Notes under the pieces: generated by a model
The model's database searches: none
What the model was told of the DNA's origin: nothing
What the model saw: the letters and a program-made list of their open reading frames with translations, nothing else
Position numbers and translations under genes: made by a program
In this document: positions 1 to 5,762 of the stretch, one piece after another
How positions within the stretch are numbered: the stretch's first letter is position 1
Layout of the letters: each line of letters starts with the position of its first letter
NCBI GenBank assembly: GCA_023389315.1
Contig: JAEWEQ010000068.1
Coordinates: 1-7,007 of the forward strand
Origin: Actinomycetes bacterium
GTDB taxonomy: Bacteria > Actinomycetota > Actinomycetes > Actinomycetales > Actinomycetaceae
Direction: 5' to 3'
Length of the DNA stretch: 7,007 bases

Positions 1-887
1 GCGTCCGCGAAGTTAGGCATCGCGTCTTCAGAAGCATCCAGGTAAAGCTGGGCATCAACCATGGAAACCTCCATCACCATGAAGGAGCCTTTCCCATCGG
101 GAACCACGTCCACGCGGTTGAACAAAAACTGTTCATCACGGCCCAAACGGTCCTTCACCATGGCGTGCAATACCGAGCGGATCTGTTCACCCCAGCGCCA
201 TTCCTCAGCGGTGGCGTCACGGGCAATAGTGAGGGTCTCATGCATGTCGGCGTCAGTAACTTGGGACGGGTGCAGCATGGCTTTCTTCTCCACCGCGTGC
301 GATACCAGGCCATTGAAGAAGATTAGGGAGATCTCACCGTGCGCATCGATCTCTTCACGGTAGCGCTGCAGCATCACCGAACGCCCCGCATCCAACAGGC
401 TCATCACGTGCCCGATGGCGTGGCGCCGGTCGGTGGAATCAATGGCACGGTATCGCCCAATATCACGCAAACCAGAGGACACCGCAGGTTTGACCACGAA
501 ATCTTGCAATGCTGGGAAGCGCGAGTGCACACGGTGCTTGGAAAGTTTATCTTCCGGTTCCAGCCAGGTGGTGGGGATGATCGGGAGGCCGTAACGCTCC
601 AATACCTGCAAGTAGTGCTTATCGGAGTTCCAGTCCAAAATGTCAGGATGGTTCAAGATGCGCGGAACCGAGCGCGTCCACTCCAGGAACTCGGCGCGAC
701 GGGAAGCATAATCGGAAACTGAACGCACCACCACTAGGCCAGCTTCGGCCCAGTCCATATCTGGATCATCCCAGCGAGCAATGCGCGGATCAGTGTCACG
801 CTCAGCCAAATAATCCAGCAATCCGGCTTCGTCGGTGTACAGGTTCGGCATGTCAGCCGAAGTAACAAGAGTAACGCGAGGCTTCAT
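1..887 (-). CDS. ATP-grasp ligase, DcsG-like (3' end cut by window edge)
   Basis: The frame is open from the ATG at 887 to the window edge: 295 codons without a stop, with the C-terminus missing. A GGAG Shine-Dalgarno sequence lies just upstream of the ATG. Seen in the sequence: an N-terminal strand (MKPRVTLVTS), a WDDP-DWAEAGLVVVRS segment (about residues 39-56), LNHPDILDWNSDKHYL (79-93) with a probable ATP-binding Lys90, VVKPAVSSG (131-139) with Lys133, and a late FNRVDVV / VMEVSM stretch (257-276). This layout matches the ATP-grasp family that includes the D-cycloserine ligase DcsG and many uncharacterised actinobacterial proteins; such enzymes join a carboxylate to an amine at the cost of ATP in the cytosol. 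The real substrate is unknown. It follows ddl after 53 bases on the same strand and is probably co-transcribed, although a TACACT -10-like hexamer (924-929) could give it its own promoter. In the presumed metal-binding segment a Ser (275) stands where Ddl has Asn (EIN) and where I recall an acidic residue in this family. Confidence 0.85.
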   Translation of the reverse strand, partial: MKPRVTLVTSADMPNLYTDEAGLLDYLAERDTDPRIARWDDPDMDWAEAGLVVVRSVSDYASRRAEFLEWTRSVPRILNHPDILDWNSDKHYLQVLERYGLPIIPTTWLEPEDKLSKHRVHSRFPALQDFVVKPAVSSGLRDIGRYRAIDSTDRRHAIGHVMSLLDAGRSVMLQRYREEIDAHGEISLIFFNGLVSHAVEKKAMLHPSQVTDADMHETLTIARDATAEEWRWGEQIRSVLHAMVKDRLGRDEQFLFNRVDVVPDGKGSFMVMEVSMVDAQLYLDASEDAMPNFAD

Positions 888-940
888 AATCTCCACTCTA
901 GGTTAAGAATGCGAACTTAGGGCAGTGTAAGCTATGATCC

Positions 941-2065
941 TCACCGCAAGCCGGACGGACGAGCCAGCGCCGCGTCAATCAGCTGGGTGAGTAACTGCGG
1001 ATACGCCACCCCGGTGGCTTCCCACAGCCCCGGATACATTGACCACGGAGTCATACCCGGCATGGTGTTAATCTCCGACAAGATCACCTGCCCAGTCTCC
1101 TCCTGGTAGAAGAAATCCACCCGGGCAATCCCTTCCCCGCGAACCGCATCGAACGCGTCCACCGCGATGGCGCGGATCTGATCCGAGATATCCTCCGGCA
1201 GCTGGGTGGGGCAAAGGATCTGCACCGCGTCATGGGACTGGTACTTATGTTTGAAGTCGTAAAACGCGTGGTTGCCGCTCACCGCAATCTCTCCGCACAC
1301 CGAAGCGCGCGGACCGTCCTCGAACTCCAAGACGCCGCACTCGATTTCCCGGCCCGTCACGGCAGCTTCCACGATCACGTTGGGATCGTGCACGCGCGCG
1401 CGCTCAATGGCTGCTTCCAAGTCAGCGTGGTCATCAACGCGGCTCACGCCCAGCGATGATCCCGCACGGTTCGGTTTGACGTAAACCACGGGCGCAACTG
1501 AGGCGGCCTGCTCCAACGCCAAGGAGCGGTCTTGGCGCCACAGGCGGTCGGGGATTTGGGTCCAGCGCCCCACTGCAATACCGCTGGCACGCAACACCGT
1601 TTTCGTTAGGTGCTTATCCATGCAAACAGCAGAAGAAGCCACCCCGCAGCCGACGTAGCGCACGTCGCAGGACTCCAAGTAGCCCTGGATCAGACCGTCC
1701 TCGCCGAAAGGCCCGTGCAGCAGCGGGAACACCACGTCGATGCGACCCAAGTCGGCGACCGCAAGAGGCTCACCACCCTCGTAGCTGTCGGTAATGGTAT
1801 TGGAAGCTACCAGTGCGTTGGTGCCCGCCCAGAAAGTCACGAAGTTGGAATCGGCTTCAATGACCGCGCCTTCCCCATCGCGCATGCGGTAAAGCTCCGG
1901 GTCGTCGGGCACTCGCACCCATTGTCCGGTTTCGGTAATGCCAATGGGAACCACGTCGTAGCGGTCGCGGTCAATCGCGGAAAGAACCGAGGCGGCGGTG
2001 GCGCAGGAGATCTGGTGTTCTCCGCTTCGACCACCAAAAAGAATAGCTACGCGAGGCTTGAGCAT
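941..2065 (-). CDS. ddl: D-alanine--D-alanine ligase
   Basis: This cytosolic ATP-grasp enzyme joins two D-alanines for the peptidoglycan precursor UDP-MurNAc-pentapeptide. The protein has 374 residues, usual for the long (DdlA-like) form. Visible hallmarks, in order: GGRSGEHQIS (11-20) with the substrate-site Glu16; HGPFGEDGLIQG (117-128), the family's HG.xGEDG signature; MDKHLTK (149-155); YVKPNRAGSSLGVS (195-208) in the ATP-binding central domain; the omega-loop FKHKYQSHDA (271-280); RVDFF (315-319); and EINTMPGMTPWSMYP (331-345) with the metal ligands Glu331 and Asn333. Tyr275 in the omega-loop is the residue typical of D-Ala-D-Ala ligases; D-lactate-adding enzymes carry Phe or a different loop here, so a vancomycin-resistance ligase is unlikely. 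The ATG at 2065 is supported by AAAGGA about 6 bases upstream and by the family N-terminus. A second ATP-grasp gene follows downstream on the same strand. Confidence 0.97.
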   Translation of the reverse strand: MLKPRVAILFGGRSGEHQISCATAASVLSAIDRDRYDVVPIGITETGQWVRVPDDPELYRMRDGEGAVIEADSNFVTFWAGTNALVASNTITDSYEGGEPLAVADLGRIDVVFPLLHGPFGEDGLIQGYLESCDVRYVGCGVASSAVCMDKHLTKTVLRASGIAVGRWTQIPDRLWRQDRSLALEQAASVAPVVYVKPNRAGSSLGVSRVDDHADLEAAIERARVHDPNVIVEAAVTGREIECGVLEFEDGPRASVCGEIAVSGNHAFYDFKHKYQSHDAVQILCPTQLPEDISDQIRAIAVDAFDAVRGEGIARVDFFYQEETGQVILSEINTMPGMTPWSMYPGLWEATGVAYPQLLTQLIDAALARPSGLR

Positions 2066-2101
2066 GAAAGTTCCTTTACCGTTTTACGCTTTTCTTCTGA
2101 C

Positions 2102-2107
2102 AGTATA
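2102..2107 (-). promoter_or_regulatory. Putative -10 element of the ddl promoter
   Basis: On the minus strand this reads TATACT, one mismatch from the sigma-70/SigA -10 consensus, about 36 bases upstream of the ddl ATG, leaving room for a short leader with its Shine-Dalgarno sequence. No convincing -35 hexamer is present: the DNA 17 bases further up is G-rich. Weak -35 boxes are common in actinobacteria. Inference from sequence only. Confidence 0.45.
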
Positions 2108-2176
2108 AGGCCCTACCCTCACTACGCCCCCTCGCCCCGCCCAGGGGCGCGGACCTGACCGGTTCGCACCCGCAGT

Positions 2177-2212
2177 TGTGCCACATATTTATGTCACGAG
2201 CGGGCCGGCACA
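2177..2212 (-). terminator. Candidate terminator hairpin after the Tat-protein gene
   Basis: Just past the stop of the Tat-exported protein gene, TGTGCC (2177-2182) and GGCACA (2207-2212) form outer 6-bp arms, and an inner ACATA-TT-TATGT dyad (2183-2194) offers an alternative fold. There is no T-run after it on the minus strand, so it is not a textbook intrinsic terminator. A second GC-rich hairpin, CGCCCC/GGGGCG with a 5-base loop, lies at 2133-2149, further down the same transcript and just upstream of the ddl promoter. Together they plausibly separate the two transcription units. Confidence 0.3.
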
Positions 2213-2214
2213 CC

Positions 2215-2802
2215 TCACATGTCGGTGGTCAGCTCCTTGGTCACTGCGGTGAAGAACTCATTGGCACTGGGGTTAACAGTCAGTGCTGCGACGAACTGTC
2301 CCACCTGCGCAGGATAGCCACCATCGGGGGCCTGCCACTCCAAATCCACGGTCAGCTGCGATCCCGGCGGCATATCACATTTCAGGACCCAAGTGCTCTG
2401 GTATCCTAAGGTCGGTCCCGCCAACAGCGCCGGTTCACCATTGGCGCCGGTTGCCGCCGCCAACTTCGCGTACGGCTGCGTAGTGGGATAACGGGTTCCG
2501 GCCGCCAGCGTGCGGGCACGCACCTGCACTTCAGTGCCCGCCCGCAAAGTAGTGTTGCCGTCGTTTACGATTATCAACTGCCCGGGGAAGGTGCGCTGGC
2601 CCGCGGGGATAGTTTTCTTAGTCGGAACCCACTGCAGGGAAGCCGAAGGTTCTTGCCAACGCGACGGTGCCGGATCTAACGGCGGACAGGTGTCAGGTTG
2701 AGAAATCGCGAAGGCCGGTGCCACTGCAACGACGGTCACCGCGGGTGCGGCCCATAGGCCCGCTTTTAGTACTTGACGACGTGAAGACTTCAATGCGATC
2801 AC
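2215..2802 (-). CDS. Small Tat-exported protein of unknown function
   Basis: I do not recognise a named family. The 195-residue product begins with a clear twin-arginine signal: SSRRQVLKAG (6-15), a hydrophobic stretch (about 16-31) and an AFA cleavage site near residue 32, so about 163 residues would be released outside the membrane by the Tat system. The mature part is rich in short beta-like segments (QLIIVNDGNTTLRAGTEVQVRA, about 75-96; VDLEW, 152-156; VGQFVAALTV, 167-176), which suggests an Ig-like beta-sandwich. Its only two cysteines, Cys39 and Cys142, could form a disulfide. The start is either GTG at 2802, placed 3 bases after the stop of the propeller gene, or TTG at 2793, which has the better-spaced AGGTG ribosome-binding site and still keeps the twin arginines. 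The tight spacing implies translational coupling with the propeller gene. Export is well supported; the function is unknown. Confidence 0.8.
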   Translation of the reverse strand: MIALKSSRRQVLKAGLWAAPAVTVVAVAPAFAISQPDTCPPLDPAPSRWQEPSASLQWVPTKKTIPAGQRTFPGQLIIVNDGNTTLRAGTEVQVRARTLAAGTRYPTTQPYAKLAAATGANGEPALLAGPTLGYQSTWVLKCDMPPGSQLTVDLEWQAPDGGYPAQVGQFVAALTVNPSANEFFTAVTKELTTDM

Positions 2803-2805
2803 CTA

Positions 2806-4155
2806 CTAAGCCTTTGCGATTCGGTAGACGCCACCAATGGTGCCCTGCCACCAGGTACCGTTGCGGTCGATAGTCCCAACCATTTGCAGGGTATCCACTC
2901 CGAAGACCGTGATAAGACCCGGAAGTTTTTGTCGATAGACGGTTTCGCCGGTCTCAATATCGATGGCCATGGCGTAAATTACAGGTCCATTCGATAACGG
3001 CCACGGTGGTCTCTCGCAGGTATAAATCAGGCCGTCAGCGCTGCTGTAGCGCGGTACGGCGGAAGAATATACATCCTCGCGTGACCACACCTTAACTAAG
3101 CCGGCCCCGGTCACATCCCAACGCTCGACGCCCGGCCCCATCATCGCTGAAGAAGGTTGTGCAGGTGGCGCGCCCGCCGGTTCTTTCGGATACGGGTAAC
3201 CATAGGTATTGGCAGCCACCAAAGTGTTACCAACCCCAATCATCGAATCCTCCGCTGCGGAAGCCCCAGCCTTAAATAAAGGCTGTTTTCCGATAATCGC
3301 GCCGGTACTGGCATTTAGCACCAGGACGCTCTCATGCTCGTCTCCATTGTCAGACAGCATCAGGTAGTCAGAACCGGAAGGGCCAAAGAAAGTGGGGGTA
3401 GCGCCCGATCCCCAGCTCAGGCGACCGGGTTTGCGGAAGCTCCCGCGATCATACGGGGTGCGCCAAACCACCGTGGGAGCTGCCGAGTTGGAGGCGCGGA
3501 GGAGGTAAGCGGCGTGGGAAGTGACTACGCACACACCCTCGGGCGCGGCGGAAATAGAGTTATCGACCCGCTCCCCAGATCCCAGAACGGTAGCACGCAC
3601 GGAGCCGCGTTCCATATCGACCACCGCTACGCCAGCGGATACGGTGGCCACCCAGATTCGGCCATCCCAATCGGGCACCAGACCAACTACACCGTCAGCA
3701 CTGCCGGCGGGAATCCAGTCAGTTAGGTCAATGCGGGAATCAACCCAGGCTTTACCCGAACCGTCATGGGCGATACGCAGCAACGTTCCCGAACCATCAA
3801 CCACCACCATGCGGTCGCGGTTATCAAGATACGCATAAACGCCCCCGAGTAAAGACCCCTTGGTGAGCGCCAGCTTGGATAGCTCCCTTCCAGCTGCGTC
3901 CAGCAAGATGACGGTGGGGCGCAAACCGACGACGTCCTCCCCCAGGAGCTGGGTGGACAGGATTTGCACGATCCCGTCAGACCCAACTAACACCGTGGGG
4001 CAGGCGCCACCGAGATTAATCTCAGTCGCATTCCACGGCCCTTTCCCTGGACCGGGCAGCGCAGTGGCGTCTGAGGACTGGGCGTCAGAGTGCATTAGGG
4101 CAAGCCCGCCGGCGCCTAAGTGCGGGTGAGGTTGAGCGTTGTAGATCGGACGCAT
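2806..4155 (-). CDS. PQQ-like/NHL-like beta-propeller protein
   Basis: A protein of about 449 residues built of repeated beta-blade segments. Visible blade-type motifs (numbered from the ATG at 4155) are YLDNRDRMVVV (109-119), LVPDWDGRIWVA (159-170), WRTPYDRG (231-238), GSGATPTFFG (249-258), YLMLSDNGD (264-272), NTYGYPYP (316-323), GLIYTCERPP (375-384) and the closing GGVYRIAKA. These resemble, from memory, a family of uncharacterised propeller proteins whose members usually begin with a signal peptide followed by an 'NP..G....H.D' segment; the equivalent here is PHPHLGAGGLALMHSDAQ, from residue 10. No hydrophobic signal is visible in any frame upstream. The reading frame is open up to 4455, but that extension overlaps the Wzz gene and crosses a hairpin and a duplication, so ATG 4155 was preferred; its ribosome-binding site is weak (GAAAG, about 13 bases away). 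ATG 4095 would cut into the conserved region. Two tandem TAG codons end the gene, 3 bases before the Tat-protein gene. The biochemical role is unknown. Confidence 0.75.
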   Translation of the reverse strand: MRPIYNAQPHPHLGAGGLALMHSDAQSSDATALPGPGKGPWNATEINLGGACPTVLVGSDGIVQILSTQLLGEDVVGLRPTVILLDAAGRELSKLALTKGSLLGGVYAYLDNRDRMVVVDGSGTLLRIAHDGSGKAWVDSRIDLTDWIPAGSADGVVGLVPDWDGRIWVATVSAGVAVVDMERGSVRATVLGSGERVDNSISAAPEGVCVVTSHAAYLLRASNSAAPTVVWRTPYDRGSFRKPGRLSWGSGATPTFFGPSGSDYLMLSDNGDEHESVLVLNASTGAIIGKQPLFKAGASAAEDSMIGVGNTLVAANTYGYPYPKEPAGAPPAQPSSAMMGPGVERWDVTGAGLVKVWSREDVYSSAVPRYSSADGLIYTCERPPWPLSNGPVIYAMAIDIETGETVYRQKLPGLITVFGVDTLQMVGTIDRNGTWWQGTIGGVYRIAKA

Positions 4156-4203
4156 GTGCACACTTGCTTTCAGTATTGAGGTATCCAGCGCTCTGCCAGC
4201 GCG

Positions 4204-4241
4204 CCTAATGGACGCCGATCGACCTAATGGACGCCGATCGA
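4204..4241. repeat. Perfect 19-bp tandem duplication
   Basis: The unit CCTAATGGACGCCGATCGA occurs twice head to tail (4204-4222 and 4223-4241) with no mismatch. It lies in the 166-base gap between the Wzz/kinase stop and the propeller start, 49 bases upstream of the chosen propeller ATG. The unit contains the palindrome CGATCG. It may be a recent duplication or a paired protein-binding site. Removing one copy does not open a better reading frame or reveal a signal peptide for the propeller gene. Confidence 0.95.
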
Positions 4242-4246
4242 GGAGT

Positions 4247-4264
4247 GCCGTGGAGCGCCACGGC
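4247..4264 (-). terminator. Hairpin after the Wzz/kinase gene (possible terminator or attenuator)
   Basis: A perfect 7-bp stem (GCCGTGG / CCACGGC) encloses a 4-base loop about 58 bases past the stop of the Wzz/kinase gene and upstream of the propeller gene. No T-run follows on the minus strand, so intrinsic termination would be weak; it may instead stabilise the upstream message or reduce read-through into the propeller/Tat pair. The rest of the 4156-4321 gap holds the adjacent tandem duplication and no supported gene. Confidence 0.4.
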
Positions 4265-4321
4265 TCGCGAGTATTGAATCTACCATGAAGTTTGTGATGA
4301 TTGAAATAATCTGCGCCCGCG

Positions 4322-5644
4322 TTAACGCTTCGTGGCAGTAACCACACAACCCACCACGCGGGCCTGTACTTTCTGTAAGAACTCCAGCGTGCGCCGCAAT
4401 TGCGGTAGCCCAGTGCGCCCAGCGCGTGCCACCACGACCACCCCATCGGTGACACGAGACAACACCACCGGATCGGTAACTGCCAAGACCGCAGGCGCGT
4501 CGCAGATCACGAAATACTCGCGCGATAACTGATCAACTAGCTCCTCCATACGCTGGGATCCCAGCATCTGGGAGGGATTGCCGCAGATCGCTCCCGCTGC
4601 AAGCACCTTTAGCTGCGCGACCCCCGTTTGCGCCAACGCATCGGCGGCTAAGACTTCACCAGCTAAAACCTGCGCCAAACCCAGCGCAGTGTCTACACCG
4701 AGTTTGCCTGCCAGGGAGGGCCGACGCAGGTCCGCATCCACCAACACCACCGCCTGACCCGCGCGGGCGAATGCCAAAGCAAGGTTAATAGCAAACGTCG
4801 ATTTGCCCTCCCCCTTAAAGGAAGAAGTGATGGTTAGTGACCCCAGCGTGTAGTCCACCTGGGAATACTCCAAGTTGGTGCGGATCTTACGAATCGACTG
4901 CTGCGACACCAAGTCCTGGGCATCGACGAAGTTCAGGAAACCCGCGTCGTTGTCTTCGTCCTCGGTCGCTGGAATAGGAACCGAACCCAAACTGATAGCG
5001 CCGGGAAGTTCCGCTAAGTCCGCTTCGCCGCGGATCTTGCGACCGTACGCATCGCGAGCTAGCGCCAGGAAGTAGCCAGCCACTAAACCCAACGCCAAAG
5101 CCGGCAAGAAATACAGCACGTAAATTGGGGAAACCGGGGCTTGCGGATGATAGGCACTACCAATTGGGAGCAAGAAATAAGGAGTATCTTGACCTTCCAG
5201 GGCAAAAACCTCGCGCGAAGTTGCCTCCACTACTGCCACTGCAGCTTCTGAAGCTAACTGCGGATCATTGGCTCTGGTACGAACCCAAATGGTGGTTGAG
5301 TCCTTAGGCAAGTCGAGACGGGTGTTATCTCTTATCTGGACAGCGGTAAGGCGACCTCCAGTTATCTGCGAAGCCCGGTCATAAACTTGCCCAGTGCGCA
5401 TCAAGGCAGCAAATGACGCTGCCCTGGCATGCGCCTCAAGCATGTCATCATATGCCTGATTAACCGAGTTATCGGCTTGTTCATCTGACAGGGGGCGACT
5501 AACAATTTGCCCGGCGGCTTCACCTTCATAAATGCGGGGGGCGGAGAAATAAAGCGCGGTACCGGCGAGTATCGAAACCAGAGTACAAACCACGATCAGC
5601 ACGGCGTGGCGCGTAGTCAGCCGAACAAATTCAGTCAAACCCAT
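4322..5644 (-). CDS. Wzz/CpsC-CpsD fusion: polysaccharide co-polymerase with BY-kinase-like ATPase domain
   Basis: A 440-residue inner-membrane protein. The N-terminal Wzz/CpsC part has a transmembrane helix at about 14-34, an extracytoplasmic domain, the proline-rich HPQAPVSP (166-173) typical just before the second helix, and that helix at about 174-196. The cytoplasmic CpsD-like part has Walker A FKGEGKST (276-283, Lys281), Walker A' LVDADLRRP (301-309) and Walker B FVICDAP (378-384). Fused proteins of this class control chain length and export of capsular or exopolysaccharide and often autophosphorylate on a C-terminal tyrosine cluster. Here the protein ends in GCVVTATKR with no tyrosine tail, and the EX2RX2R oligomerisation motif reads QSIRKIR (249-255), with Gln for Glu. 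It may therefore act as an ATPase/scaffold rather than a classical autokinase. ATG 5644 has AAGG 8 bases upstream. No glycosyltransferases, flippase or polymerase lie in the window. Confidence 0.9.
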   Translation of the reverse strand: MGLTEFVRLTTRHAVLIVVCTLVSILAGTALYFSAPRIYEGEAAGQIVSRPLSDEQADNSVNQAYDDMLEAHARAASFAALMRTGQVYDRASQITGGRLTAVQIRDNTRLDLPKDSTTIWVRTRANDPQLASEAAVAVVEATSREVFALEGQDTPYFLLPIGSAYHPQAPVSPIYVLYFLPALALGLVAGYFLALARDAYGRKIRGEADLAELPGAISLGSVPIPATEDEDNDAGFLNFVDAQDLVSQQSIRKIRTNLEYSQVDYTLGSLTITSSFKGEGKSTFAINLALAFARAGQAVVLVDADLRRPSLAGKLGVDTALGLAQVLAGEVLAADALAQTGVAQLKVLAAGAICGNPSQMLGSQRMEELVDQLSREYFVICDAPAVLAVTDPVVLSRVTDGVVVVARAGRTGLPQLRRTLEFLQKVQARVVGCVVTATKR

Positions 5645-5687
5645 TTAGGTTACCTTCACAAAACTGGGATCGTGGTTGTCAATAGGC

Positions 5688-5695
5688 ATAATATA
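5688..5695 (-). promoter_or_regulatory. Putative -10 region upstream of the Wzz/kinase gene
   Basis: The minus strand reads TATATTAT, offering two overlapping -10 hexamers (TATATT and TATTAT) about 43 bases before the ATG. The -35 region is not recognisable. It lies just after a terminator-like T-run, which suggests that the Wzz gene can be transcribed independently of the mauE-like gene. Confidence 0.4.
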
Positions 5696-5702
5696 CCGCG
5701 CC

Positions 5703-5760
5703 AAAAAATCAGATCGCCTGACCACCGGAAAATAAGACGCATTAATTTCCTACCGGCGGT
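5703..5760 (-). terminator. Terminator-like structure after the mauE-like gene
   Basis: Starting 2 bases after the mauE-like stop codon, an 8-bp dyad (minus strand ACCGCCGG / CCGGTGGT, one G-U wobble) at 5753-5760 and 5721-5728 encloses a 24-base loop. It is followed by a short TCAG-GCGAT-CTGA hairpin (5709-5721) that runs directly into six T's (5708-5703). The short stem is only 4 bp plus possible wobble pairs, so termination may be partial. Confidence 0.4.
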
Positions 5761-5762
5761 GC

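Noticed and set aside
339..722. 127-codon open frame on the plus strand
   Set aside because: It is antisense to the ATP-grasp gene, whose minus-strand frame is continuous with recognisable motifs.
2049..2059. 11-bp sequence shared with 874-884 at the starts of ddl and the ATP-grasp gene
   Set aside because: It is explained by both proteins beginning with similar KPRV codons, and is too short to claim as a repeat or regulatory site.
1610..2158. 182-codon open frame on the plus strand
   Set aside because: It lies mostly antisense to ddl, has no family resemblance, and is explained by codon bias on the opposite strand.
4156..4455. 100-residue N-terminal extension of the propeller frame
   Set aside because: It overlaps the 3' end of the Wzz/kinase gene by 134 bases in another frame, is Arg/Trp-rich without a signal peptide, and crosses a hairpin and a tandem duplication.
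5677..5682. Perfect TTGACA -35 hexamer on the minus strand before the Wzz/kinase gene
   Set aside because: No -10 box lies 16-18 bases downstream, and the resulting start would fall nearly on the ATG.
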